A DNA stretch of 64,000 nucleotides. It comes from Cellulomonas terrae (GTDB taxonomy: Bacteria; Actinomycetota; Actinomycetes; Actinomycetales; Cellulomonadaceae). This document shows, in pieces, positions 54,482-63,334 of the stretch (the first letter of the stretch is position 1; every line of letters begins with the position of its first letter). Under the pieces are notes generated by a model, which saw only the letters and a program-made list of their open reading frames with translations, did no database searches and was not told the DNA's origin. Both the position numbers and the translations under genes were made by a program. Location of the stretch: contig NZ_BJWH01000020.1 of NCBI RefSeq assembly GCF_007990265.1, positions 1 to 64,000 on the forward strand. Reading direction: 5' to 3'.

Positions 54482-54554
54482 TGCGTGACGCTAGGTGCCA
54501 CCCGGACCTCGATCAACGACCGCGCCGCGCGTGTCGGGACTTGTCGACGAAACT

Positions 54555-55562
54555 TCACTTCGTGACGGGCAGCCGGGGCGCGGACACGTCGATGACCGTC
54601 GCGCCGGCGGCCGCCGGGGAGGCCCGGAGCGCGGAGAGCACCGCGATCTTCAGGGGCGTCTCGCTGGCGCTCCCCCAGTCCACCTGCACCTGGTCGCGCA
54701 ACGTCATCGTCACCGTGTCCTGCGTGCGCGCCGAGACGTCGGCGACCTGCGCGAGCAGGTCCGGGGGCAGCTGCTGGAGCACGCTCAGCACCGCACCGAG
54801 CGTCCGCTTGTCCCCCACCGGCACGTCGACCACGGGCAGCCCCTCGGGTGCCGCGTCGACACGGCCCACCTGGACGCCGTCCATGTCGAGCAGGGCGAAG
54901 CCTGCCGGCCCCGGCGTCGCCCCCGGGGTCGCCGCGTTCGGCTGCTCGGGCACCGCGGCCACGGGCTCGCGGGCGACCAGCACCACAGCGAGCCCCTGCG
55001 GCCACTCGCGCGTCACCCGCGCCTCCCGGACACCGGGCACCTCCAGCACGTCGTCGCGCAGCCGGACCGTGTCCAGGCGCGGCAGCGGCGTCGCGCCGTG
55101 CGCGCCGACGACGTCCAGCACCTGGTCGACCGCGACCACGGTCCCCGCACCCTCGACGCGCACCAGCGCCGGGTCCAGCGCGAGCACCGGGGAGAAGAAC
55201 AGCAGCCACCCGAGCGCGCCGACCACGACCGTGGAACCGGAGACGAGCAGCAGCTGACGCCGCGCCAGGTTGCGACGGGCGCGCGACCGTTCGGCGAACC
55301 GCGCCACCGAGCTGGTGGACACCACGGGCGGCGCGACCGGGCCGGAGTACCGGCGCGCCCCGCCCGCGCTGTAGGTCGTGACGGCGCGGCTGAAGGGCGC
55401 AGGCTCGTCCTGCGGCACGGCGGGGGTCGGCGACGTGACGGGCTTCCCGCGGGGCACCGCCCTCGTGGCGGGCGTCGGGGACGACGGGGGCGCGCCGCGG
55501 CGCGGGGCGGCGGGCCGGCCGGCTGCCGGGGTGCGCGGACCGGCCGGGCGGGACGGGCTCAT
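54555..55562 (-). CDS. ftsQ: Cell division protein FtsQ (DivIB)
   Basis: FtsQ is a bitopic membrane protein that bridges FtsB/L and the septal synthase. The 335-residue product has a long cytoplasmic Pro/Ala-rich N-terminus (1-110), one transmembrane helix (about 106-125), a POTRA domain (about 130-200: [46 protein letters not shown]) and a C-terminal FtsQ domain ending VIDVSAPRLPVTK. Its ATG overlaps the murC stop (ATGA). The cytoplasmic tail is long, a common trait in actinobacteria. Confidence 0.94.
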   Translation of the reverse strand: MSPSRPAGPRTPAAGRPAAPRRGAPPSSPTPATRAVPRGKPVTSPTPAVPQDEPAPFSRAVTTYSAGGARRYSGPVAPPVVSTSSVARFAERSRARRNLARRQLLLVSGSTVVVGALGWLLFFSPVLALDPALVRVEGAGTVVAVDQVLDVVGAHGATPLPRLDTVRLRDDVLEVPGVREARVTREWPQGLAVVLVAREPVAAVPEQPNAATPGATPGPAGFALLDMDGVQVGRVDAAPEGLPVVDVPVGDKRTLGAVLSVLQQLPPDLLAQVADVSARTQDTVTMTLRDQVQVDWGSASETPLKIAVLSALRASPAAAGATVIDVSAPRLPVTK

Positions 55563-56977
55563 GCGCCCGGTCGCCCGCCGGCGAGCGCGTCCAGCACCAC
55601 CGAGGCGAGCAGGGTCACGTCGCCGGCCCCGACCGTGAGCACGAGGTCGCCGGGGCGTGCCGCGGCGGCGACGGCCCGAGCGGCGTCGAACCGGTCGGGC
55701 ACGAAGGACGCCTTGCCGGGCGTGGGGACGTTGTCCACGAGCAGGGCGCCCGTGACCGAGGGGTCGGGGTCCTCGCGCGCGGCGTACACGTCCGTGACCA
55801 CCACGACGTCGGCGAGGTCGAGCGCGGCGCCGAACTCGACGGCGAAGGTGCGCGTGCGCGAGTAGAGGTGCGGCTGGAACAGTGCGACGACGCGGCCGTC
55901 GCCGACGACCGACCGGGCGCCGCGCAGCAGCGCCGCGACCTCCGTCGGGTGGTGCGAGTAGTCGTCGACCACCCGGACGCCACCGACGGTCCCGCGGTCC
56001 TCGAAGCGCCGCCCGGTCCCGCGGAACGCCGCGAGACCGTCCGCGGCGTCGGGCACCCCGAGGCGTCGCGCCGTGGCCCAGGCGGCTGCGGCGTTCAGGG
56101 CGTTGTGCGCGCCCGGGAACGCGAGCCGGACGGTGGTGGTCACGTCTCCGGCAGTGAGCTCGAACGCCCAGCGCCCGTCGTCGGCGCGCAGCTCGCCCAC
56201 CCTGACGTCGGCGCCCGGTGCGACGCCGTAGGTGACCACCGTGACGTCGCGCGCCGCGAGCGGGCCGCGGACCCGGTCGACGAGTCGTGCAGCCCCTGCG
56301 TCGTCGGCACACACGACGAGCGTGCCACCGGGCCGGATGCGCTCGGTGAACCGGACGAACACGTCCTCGAACGCCTCGGCGGACCCGTAGTGGTCGAGGT
56401 GGTCCGGCTCGACGTTCGTGACGACGGCGACCAGGGGCGCGTACGCGAGGAACGAGCCGTCGGACTCGTCGGCCTCCGCGACGAACGCCGGGCCGGCGCC
56501 GTCCCGGCCACCGCCGAGCGGTCCGTCGGCGGAGAACACGGTGCCGCCGATCGCGAAGGACGGGTCGGCGCCGGCGTGCAGCAGCACGGTCGCGATCATC
56601 GCCGACGTCGTGGTCTTGCCGTGCGCGCCCGCCACCGCGACCGCGTCCCGGTCGACCATGAGCGAGGCGAGCGCCTCCGAACGGTGCAGCACCCGCAGGC
56701 CGCGCTCCCGGGCACGAGCGAGCTCCGGGTTGGACTCCCGGACCGCCGACGAGATCACGACGGTGTCGACGTCGTCGACGAGCGACGCGTCATGACCGAC
56801 GTGCACGTCGACGCCCGCCTGACGAAGAGCGGGCAGCGCAGGCCCGTCGGCCGCGTCGGACCCGCTGACCGGGACACCTCGCGCGGCGAGCAGCGCCGCG
56901 ACCGCGGACATCCCCGCCCCCCCGACGCCGACGAGGTGGACCCGACCGAGATCGGTCGGGCGCAGCCCGGCGGTCAT
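55559..56977 (-). CDS. murC: UDP-N-acetylmuramate-L-alanine ligase
   Basis: MurC adds L-Ala to UDP-MurNAc. The 472-residue Mur ligase has an N-terminal Rossmann domain (VHLVGVGGAGMSAVAALL), the ATP loop AGAHGKTTTSAM (about 112-123), ADESDGSF, NVEPDHLDHYG and a C-terminal domain with VVDDYSHHPTEVAALL. Both ends overlap neighbours by 4 bases (murG upstream, ftsQ downstream), in the usual actinobacterial dcw order. Confidence 0.97.
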   Translation of the reverse strand: MTAGLRPTDLGRVHLVGVGGAGMSAVAALLAARGVPVSGSDAADGPALPALRQAGVDVHVGHDASLVDDVDTVVISSAVRESNPELARARERGLRVLHRSEALASLMVDRDAVAVAGAHGKTTTSAMIATVLLHAGADPSFAIGGTVFSADGPLGGGRDGAGPAFVAEADESDGSFLAYAPLVAVVTNVEPDHLDHYGSAEAFEDVFVRFTERIRPGGTLVVCADDAGAARLVDRVRGPLAARDVTVVTYGVAPGADVRVGELRADDGRWAFELTAGDVTTTVRLAFPGAHNALNAAAAWATARRLGVPDAADGLAAFRGTGRRFEDRGTVGGVRVVDDYSHHPTEVAALLRGARSVVGDGRVVALFQPHLYSRTRTFAVEFGAALDLADVVVVTDVYAAREDPDPSVTGALLVDNVPTPGKASFVPDRFDAARAVAAAARPGDLVLTVGAGDVTLLASVVLDALAGGRPGA

Positions 56978-58110
56978 GGCAGCTCCTTCTCGACCAGCCT
57001 GGCCACCCGGGCGGCGGCGTCCCGGACACCGACACCGGCGGCCGCCCTGCCCATGCGCTCCCGCGTCTCCGCCGCAGCGTCGCCGACCAGCAGGACCGGC
57101 AGGTGCGCGCGGATCCAGTCCGGGTCGAGGTCGCCGTCGTCGACCAGGAGCCCACCGCCCGCCGCGACCACGGCTGCGGCGTTCAGCCGCTGCTCGCCGT
57201 TGCCGACGGGCAGCGGGACGTACACGGCGGGGATGCCGAGGGCCGCCTGCTCGCACACCGTGCCGGCGCCGGAGCGCCCGATCACGACGTCCGCGACGGC
57301 CAGCGCGAGCTGCATCTGCGTCAGGTACTCCCGGACCTGGTACCGCTCGGCCCCGGACACCCCGACGAGCGCGGCGCGCACGGCGTCGGCCTTGCCGGCA
57401 CCCGTCAGGTGCAGCACCTGCACGCCCGCCGCCAGCAGGTCCGCCGCGGCTCCCGCGACCGCGGTGTTGACGCTCACGGCGCCCAGCGAGCCACCGGACA
57501 CCAGGAGCGTCGGGAGCGTGGGGTCGAGACCGAGCTCGGCGGCGGCTGCGGCGCGCGTCCCCGCGCGGTCGTCGAGGCGCTGCTCGACGAGCCGGGCGAT
57601 CGGCGCGCGCAGCGGCAGGCCGGTGACCTGCGCACCGCGCAGCGCCGTGCCGGGGAACGTCACGGCGACCGAGCGCGCCCACCGGGCACCCAGCCGGTTG
57701 GCCAGGCCCGGGCGCGCGTTCTGCTCGTGGATGACGACGGGGATCCCCCGGCGGCGGGCCGCGAGGTAGGCGGGGGTCGCGACGTAGCCGCCGAACCCCA
57801 CCACCACCTGTGCCCCGGACTCGTCGATCGCCGTCCCCGCAGCGCGGACCGCGTCCCGCAACCGCACCGGCAGGCGGAACCAGTCGAGGGTGGGCCGGCG
57901 CGGCAGAGGCACGCGCGGGACGACGGCCAGCGGCAGCCCGTGCTCCGGGACCAGCCGGGACTCCAGGCCCTCCGCGGTGCCGAGCACCGTCAGGCGGGCG
58001 TTCGGGTGGCGCCGCAGGAGCTCATCGGCGACGGCCAGCAGCGGGTTGACGTGCCCGGCGGTGCCGCCGCCGGCCAGCAGCACGGACGGCGCAGTCGTGC
58101 TCTCAGCCAC
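56974..58110 (-). CDS. murG: UDP-N-acetylglucosamine-(undecaprenyl) MurNAc-pentapeptide GlcNAc transferase
   Basis: MurG transfers GlcNAc to lipid I to give lipid II at the inner face of the membrane. The 378-residue GT-B enzyme has LLAGGGTAGHVNPLLAVA at residues 11-28 and a GFGGYVATPAYLAARRRGIPVVIHEQNARPGLANR stretch. The UDP-GlcNAc site has SGGSLGAVSVN, GRSGAGTVCEQAALGIPAVYVPLP and NGEQRLNA. GTG start. It overlaps ftsW by 8 bases and murC by 4. Confidence 0.97.
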   Translation of the reverse strand: MAESTTAPSVLLAGGGTAGHVNPLLAVADELLRRHPNARLTVLGTAEGLESRLVPEHGLPLAVVPRVPLPRRPTLDWFRLPVRLRDAVRAAGTAIDESGAQVVVGFGGYVATPAYLAARRRGIPVVIHEQNARPGLANRLGARWARSVAVTFPGTALRGAQVTGLPLRAPIARLVEQRLDDRAGTRAAAAAELGLDPTLPTLLVSGGSLGAVSVNTAVAGAAADLLAAGVQVLHLTGAGKADAVRAALVGVSGAERYQVREYLTQMQLALAVADVVIGRSGAGTVCEQAALGIPAVYVPLPVGNGEQRLNAAAVVAAGGGLLVDDGDLDPDWIRAHLPVLLVGDAAAETRERMGRAAAGVGVRDAAARVARLVEKELP

Positions 58111-59347
58111 GGGACCGCCCGATCACGGCGAGCGACCGACGGACCACGCCGGGCCGGGCGGCGAGGGCCTCCGCCGCGCCCGGCTCCGAGCGCGCGAACG
58201 AGATGAGCACCCCGAGCGCGGCCATCGTCATGATCAGTGCCGACCCCCCCGCCGAGACCAGCGGGAGCGGGATGCCGATCACGGGGGCCAGCCCGATGAC
58301 GACGGCGACGTTGACCAGCGCCTGGCCGATGATCCAGCACAGGATCGCGCCGGTGGTGATCTGGACGAAGGGGTCGGTGTGCCGGCGGATCACGCGGATC
58401 ATCGCGAACGCGAGGAGGCCGAACAGGCCGAGGACGAGCAGGGTGCCGATCAGTCCGAGCTCCTCGCCGAGGATCGCGAAGATGAAGTCGTTGTGGGCGG
58501 CCGGCAGGTAGGACCACTTCTCGCGGCTCTCCCCGAGGCCGAGCCCGCCCCAGCCGCCGCTGGCCAGCCCCCACCCGCCGTGCAGGGTCTGGTAGCACGA
58601 CGACGCCGCGTCGCACTCGTCCGAGAGCCAGGACAGGATCCGGTCCTTGCGGTTGGTGCTGCTGACGGTGAGCAGGAACGTCAGACCGCCGGCGAGCAGT
58701 GCGGCCAGGCCGAACATCCGCATCGGCACACCGGCCACGAACAGCGCGCCCGCGACCAGCAGGATGAGCACGAGGGCGGTCCCGAGGTCGTGCCCGGCGA
58801 GGACGACGAGGATCGCGATGCCCGCCACCGGCACCGCGGGGATCATCGCGTGCTTCCACTCGCGCAGCAGCGGCAGCTTGCGGGCGAGCACGGCGCCCAG
58901 CCAGATGGCCAGCGCGAGCTTGATGGTCTCCGAGGGCTGCGCGGAGAAGCCCGGCAGGCAGACCCAGTTCTTGTTGCCGCCCTCGCCGCACCCCAGAGGC
59001 GTGAAGACCATCAGCTGGAAGACGATCCCGAACGCCAGCGCGGGCCAGGCGATCGCCTGGAAGAACCGGACGGGCGCCCGGGACAGCCCGAACAGCAGGG
59101 GCAGGCCGATGAGCGCGTACTTCGCCTGGTCGAAGAACACGGCGTAGGGCGAGTCCCCGTCGTCGAGCGACTCCACGCTCGAGCTGGACAGCACCATCAC
59201 CAGGCCGATGACGAGCAGCAGCGCCGTCGCGCCGATGAGGACGTAGTAGCTGGTGACCGCGCTGTTCCACTGCCCGAGCAACGAGCTGGTGGGTGGCGCG
59301 GGCTCCGCCGGCCGGCGAGGTGCGGGGCGGGGGGTGGTGGTCGTCAT
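58103..59347 (-). CDS. ftsW: SEDS septal peptidoglycan polymerase FtsW
   Basis: FtsW polymerises glycan strands at the septum with its cognate class B PBP. The 414-residue protein has about ten membrane helices and the SEDS motifs: LSSSSVES, a loop ending GFSAQPSETIKLALAIWLG, GHDLGTALVL, and IPLPLVSAGGSALIMTMAALGVLIS near the end. Two extracytoplasmic loops contain extra cysteine pairs (GCGEGGNKNWVC and ECDAASSC), which could form disulfides. ATG 59345-59347 is chosen with GGGAGGGGGAGC upstream. It lies between murD and murG as is standard. Confidence 0.95.
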   Translation of the reverse strand: MTTTTPRPAPRRPAEPAPPTSSLLGQWNSAVTSYYVLIGATALLLVIGLVMVLSSSSVESLDDGDSPYAVFFDQAKYALIGLPLLFGLSRAPVRFFQAIAWPALAFGIVFQLMVFTPLGCGEGGNKNWVCLPGFSAQPSETIKLALAIWLGAVLARKLPLLREWKHAMIPAVPVAGIAILVVLAGHDLGTALVLILLVAGALFVAGVPMRMFGLAALLAGGLTFLLTVSSTNRKDRILSWLSDECDAASSCYQTLHGGWGLASGGWGGLGLGESREKWSYLPAAHNDFIFAILGEELGLIGTLLVLGLFGLLAFAMIRVIRRHTDPFVQITTGAILCWIIGQALVNVAVVIGLAPVIGIPLPLVSAGGSALIMTMAALGVLISFARSEPGAAEALAARPGVVRRSLAVIGRSRG

Positions 59348-59366
59348 CGCTCCCCCTCCCGGCGCG

Positions 59367-60803
59367 TCACTCGTCCCCGCCGAGCGCACGCACGGCGTCA
59401 GCGAACGCCTCCCCCCGCGCGGCGTACGACGCGAACTGGTCCATCGACGCGCAGGCGGGGGCGAGCAGCACGGTGACCGGTCCCGGCGCGCCGGGGTCGG
59501 CGGCGAGCCGCCTGGCCTCGTCCACGGCACTCGTCATCACCGGGCCAGTCTCACCGGCGTCGACCTCGACCACGGGGACCTCGGGTGCGTGTCGGGCCAG
59601 AGCGTCCCGCAGCGGTGCGCGGTCGACCCCGATCAGCACCACGGCCCGGAGGCGGTCGTGCCGGGCGGCGACGAGCTCGTCGAACTGCGCGCCCTTGGCC
59701 AGACCGCCCGCGATCCACACGACGCTGCCCGCCGGGAACGCCCCGAGGGCCGCGGCGGCCGCGTGGGCGTTCGTCGCCTTGGAGTCGTCCACGTAGGCGG
59801 CGCCGTCGACCACGGCGACGGTGGCGAGTCGGTGCTCCCCCGGCCCGTACGCGCGCAGCCCCTCGCGGACCGCCGCCGGTGTCACGCCGTGCGCGAGGGC
59901 GAGCGCGGCGGCGGCGAGCGCGTTCGCCACGACGTGCGGCGGCACCGTGCCGTCCGGACCGGCCAGCTGCGCCAGGTCGTCGAGCGTGCCCAGCTCGGCG
60001 GCATGGGTGTGCCGGAGCCGCGCGAACCCGCGGTCGACCAGCACGTCCTCGACCAGGCCGACCTGCCCGACCAGCGGCGTGCCGAGGGTGAAGCCGACGG
60101 CGACGCAGCCGTCGACGACGTCCGCCTCCCGCACCAGGCCCTCGGTCGCGGGGTCGGCGAGGTTGTACACGCACGCCACCTGGGCGCGCTCGAAGATCCG
60201 GCCCTTGTCCGCGGCGTAGGCGTCCAGGGACCCGTGCCAGTCGAGGTGGTCGGGTGCGACGTTGAGGACGGCGGCCGCCTGCGCGGACATCGACGACGTG
60301 TGGTGCAGCTGGAAGCTCGACAGCTCCACGGCGAGGACGTCGAGCGTCGGGTCGGTGGCCGCGAGGACGACGGGGGTGCCGACGTTCCCGACCGCCACGG
60401 CGTTCTCGCCCGCCGCGCGCAGGATCGACTCCAGCATGCCGACGGTGGTCGTCTTGCCGTTGGTCCCGGTGATCGCGAGCCACGGCGCCGGTCCGCCGCC
60501 GGCCGCGCGGTCGACGCGCACGTGCCACGCGAGCTCGACCTCGCTCCACACGGGCACGTCGTGCTCACGCGCGGCCACGAGGAGCGGGTGGTGCGGCGCC
60601 AGCCCCGGCGACGCGACGACGAGGTCCGCGCGGTCCAGCACGGTCCCCTCGAGGAGCTCCGCGGAGCCGATGACGTCGTCGGCGTGGTCGTCGACGGGCA
60701 CCACGCGCGCGCCCCGGGATGCCAGGACCTCGACCGCGGCACGTCCGGACACCCCGAGCCCGGCGACGACCACGAGGGCGCCCTCCAGCACGAGAGACCC
60801 CAC
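59367..60803 (-). CDS. murD: UDP-N-acetylmuramoylalanine-D-glutamate ligase
   Basis: MurD adds D-Glu to UDP-MurNAc-L-Ala. The 478-residue Mur ligase starts with VVVAGLGVSGRAAVEVLASRG, carries the ATP loop GTNGKTTTVGM (about 113-123), AVELSSFQLHHT, NVAPDHLDWHGS and a C-terminal VDDSKATNAHAAAAALGAF region with the KATN lysine typical of MurD. A GTG start lies directly after the mraY TAG stop with no gap. It is 19 bases from ftsW. Confidence 0.97.
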   Translation of the reverse strand: MGSLVLEGALVVVAGLGVSGRAAVEVLASRGARVVPVDDHADDVIGSAELLEGTVLDRADLVVASPGLAPHHPLLVAAREHDVPVWSEVELAWHVRVDRAAGGGPAPWLAITGTNGKTTTVGMLESILRAAGENAVAVGNVGTPVVLAATDPTLDVLAVELSSFQLHHTSSMSAQAAAVLNVAPDHLDWHGSLDAYAADKGRIFERAQVACVYNLADPATEGLVREADVVDGCVAVGFTLGTPLVGQVGLVEDVLVDRGFARLRHTHAAELGTLDDLAQLAGPDGTVPPHVVANALAAAALALAHGVTPAAVREGLRAYGPGEHRLATVAVVDGAAYVDDSKATNAHAAAAALGAFPAGSVVWIAGGLAKGAQFDELVAARHDRLRAVVLIGVDRAPLRDALARHAPEVPVVEVDAGETGPVMTSAVDEARRLAADPGAPGPVTVLLAPACASMDQFASYAARGEAFADAVRALGGDE

Positions 60804-61886
60804 CTACCCGGCCACCCACTCGGCGTAGAAGATCCCGACGCCGAGCGCGACGAACAACCCGGCGATGATCCAGAACCGGATGACGATCGTGACCTCGCCC
60901 CACCCCGACAGCTCGAAGTGGTGGTGCAGCGGTGCCATCTTGAAGACCCGTCTCCCGGTCAGCTTGAAGAAACCGATCTGGATGACGTCCGAGAGGACGA
61001 CGAGCACGAACAGGCCGCCGATGATCGCGGCGAGGATCTCCGTGCGGGACAGGATCGACAGCCCGGCGAGCGCACCACCGAGCGCGAGCGAGCCGGTGTC
61101 CCCCATGAAGATCTTGGCGGGGCTGGCGTTCCACCACAGGAACCCGAAGCACGCCCCCGTGATGGCCGCCGCCACGACCGCGAGGTCCAGCGGGTCCCGC
61201 GTCTCGTAGCAGCTCGGCCCGACGCTCTGCAGGAGCTGGCAGCTCTGGTTGAACTGCCAGACGCAGACGATGACGTACGCGCCGAACACGATGAGGGAGA
61301 CGCCGGTGGCCAGGCCGTCGAGGCCGTCGGTCAGGTTGACCGCGTTCGACCACGCCGTGATCAGGAAGTTCGCCCAGATCACGAACAGGATCGTGCCGAC
61401 GGTCACGCCCCAGAACGCCAGGTCCAGGTTGGTGTCGCGGATGAACGAGATCCGCGTGGACGCGGGCGTCCGGAACTTGTCGTTGGGGAACTGCAGGGCC
61501 GCGACCGCGAACGTGATGCCCACGATGCCCTGGCCGACGATCTTCCACCGCGCGTTCAGACCGAGGCTGCGCTGACGGGAGATCTTGATGAAGTCGTCGA
61601 GGAACCCGACGATGCCCAGCCCGGTCATGAGGAACAGGACCAGGACGGCCGACGCGCTCGGCGGCGTCCCGGTCGCGATGAGGCCGCCGACCCAGCCGGC
61701 CAGCGTCGCACCGATGATGACGACGCCACCCATGGTCGGGGTGCCGCGCTTGGTGAAGTGCGCGGTCGGTCCGTCCTGCCGGATGAACTGGCCGTACTGC
61801 TTGTGGATGAGGAACCGGATGAACAGGGGTGTGCCGAGCAGGGCGATGAGCATCGCGAGCCCGCCGGAGATCAGGACCGCCCTCAT
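60804..61886 (-). CDS. mraY: Phospho-MurNAc-pentapeptide transferase
   Basis: MraY moves phospho-MurNAc-pentapeptide to undecaprenyl phosphate, giving lipid I. The 360-residue membrane enzyme has about ten helices. Catalytic segments include [19 protein letters not shown] (the Asp-Asp motif), [13 protein letters not shown] and the HHHFE signature in [12 protein letters not shown], plus [23 protein letters not shown]. Its ATG overlaps the murF stop as ATGA. It is a conventional member of the family. Confidence 0.97.
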   Translation of the reverse strand: MRAVLISGGLAMLIALLGTPLFIRFLIHKQYGQFIRQDGPTAHFTKRGTPTMGGVVIIGATLAGWVGGLIATGTPPSASAVLVLFLMTGLGIVGFLDDFIKISRQRSLGLNARWKIVGQGIVGITFAVAALQFPNDKFRTPASTRISFIRDTNLDLAFWGVTVGTILFVIWANFLITAWSNAVNLTDGLDGLATGVSLIVFGAYVIVCVWQFNQSCQLLQSVGPSCYETRDPLDLAVVAAAITGACFGFLWWNASPAKIFMGDTGSLALGGALAGLSILSRTEILAAIIGGLFVLVVLSDVIQIGFFKLTGRRVFKMAPLHHHFELSGWGEVTIVIRFWIIAGLFVALGVGIFYAEWVAG

Positions 61887-63334
61887 CGGACGCCTCCCTC
61901 GACCAGCGTGTCGCCCAGCTTCCAGAGCCCGGCGCCGTACGACGACTTCACGAGCACCACGTCACCGGGCCGCAGCTCGGACTCCAGGAAGGCCGTCGCG
62001 ACGGTGAGGTCGTCCGCGAGCACGACCTCGTCGCCCCACGACCCCTCGTGGTTCGCGCCGTCGCGGATGCCCCGAGCGCCCTCGCCCACCACGATGGTCA
62101 GTCCGATGTTGAGCCGGACGCAGAGCCGCCCGATGGCGTCGTGGGCCTCGCGCGCGTCCGGGCCCAGCTCGAGCATCTCGCCGAGCACCGCGATGGAGCG
62201 CCGGTCCCGCCCGGCCAGGACGGCCAGCGCCTTGAGCGCGGCCCGCATCGAGTCCGGGTTGGCGTTGTAGGAGTCGTCGACGACCGTGACGCCGTCGGGC
62301 CGGTCGACCACGTGCATGCGGTGCGGGCTCAGGGCGTCCGCGGCGCTGAGCCCGGCGGCGACCTGGTCCAGGTCGAGCCCGACGGCGAGCGCGGCGGCCG
62401 CGGCCCCGAGGGCGTTGTGCACGTGGTGCTCGCCGACCAGCCGCAACGACACCTCGGCGGTGCGCTCGGCCTCGGCACGCTGCACGAGCGTGAACGTCGC
62501 GCGGCCGGCGCGGTCCAGGCGGACGTCCCGCACGCCGACCGTCGCATCGGGGGCGGCACCGAACGTCACGACGTCCCCGGGGGCGAGCGACGCCATCGCG
62601 GACACGCGCGGGTCGTCGGCGTTGAGGACGGCGACCCCGTCCGCCACGAGGCCCTGCACGATCTCGGCCTTCGCGACGGCGACCGCGTCGATGCCGCCGA
62701 ACCCGCCGAGGTGGGCGTGCCCCACGATGAGGACCACCGCGACGTCCGGCGGCGCGATGTCGGTGAGGTAGGTGAGGTGCCCCGGACCGCTGGCGCCCAT
62801 CTCGAGCACGAGGAAGCGGGTCGACTCGTCGGCGCGCAGCACGGTGAGCGGCAGGCCGATCTCGTTGTTGAACGAGCGGACCGGCGCGATCGTCGGCCCG
62901 ACGCTCCCGCACAGCTGGGCCAGCAGGTCCTTGGTCGTCGTCTTGCCCACGGACCCGGTGATGCCCACGACCCGCAGGTCGCTCCCCCCGGGCTCGAGCG
63001 CAGCCTCGCGCAACCGCTCGAGGACGACGCGGGCGAGGTCGCCGAGCGCCTTCTCGACGTCGGCGACGACGACGCTCGGCAGGACGTCCCCGCCGGCCCC
63101 GACGACGTCGCGCGCGGCGAGCACGAGCGCCGCCCCGCCGGCGACCGCCACGGAGGCGTAGTCGTGGCCGTCCACGTTCTCGCCCGGCAGCGCGACGAAC
63201 AGCCCACCGGTGACGTCGTCGCGCGAGTCGACCACGACGGGTCCGCTCACCACGAGGGCGGGCTCGGTGGCCGCCGCACCGCGCAGCACACCTCCGGTCG
63301 CGGCCGCGATCTCGGCCGCCGTGAGGGCGATCAC
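61883..63334 (-). CDS. murF: UDP-N-acetylmuramoyl-tripeptide-D-alanyl-D-alanine ligase
   Basis: MurF adds the D-Ala-D-Ala dipeptide and completes the pentapeptide precursor. The 483-residue protein has the MurF N-domain ([32 protein letters not shown]), the ATP loop [11 protein letters not shown] (about 128-138), [34 protein letters not shown] and [21 protein letters not shown] start overlaps the murE stop (GTGA). It is complete and typical. Confidence 0.97.
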   Translation of the reverse strand: MIALTAAEIAAATGGVLRGAAATEPALVVSGPVVVDSRDDVTGGLFVALPGENVDGHDYASVAVAGGAALVLAARDVVGAGGDVLPSVVVADVEKALGDLARVVLERLREAALEPGGSDLRVVGITGSVGKTTTKDLLAQLCGSVGPTIAPVRSFNNEIGLPLTVLRADESTRFLVLEMGASGPGHLTYLTDIAPPDVAVVLIVGHAHLGGFGGIDAVAVAKAEIVQGLVADGVAVLNADDPRVSAMASLAPGDVVTFGAAPDATVGVRDVRLDRAGRATFTLVQRAEAERTAEVSLRLVGEHHVHNALGAAAAALAVGLDLDQVAAGLSAADALSPHRMHVVDRPDGVTVVDDSYNANPDSMRAALKALAVLAGRDRRSIAVLGEMLELGPDAREAHDAIGRLCVRLNIGLTIVVGEGARGIRDGANHEGSWGDEVVLADDLTVATAFLESELRPGDVVLVKSSYGAGLWKLGDTLVEGGVR

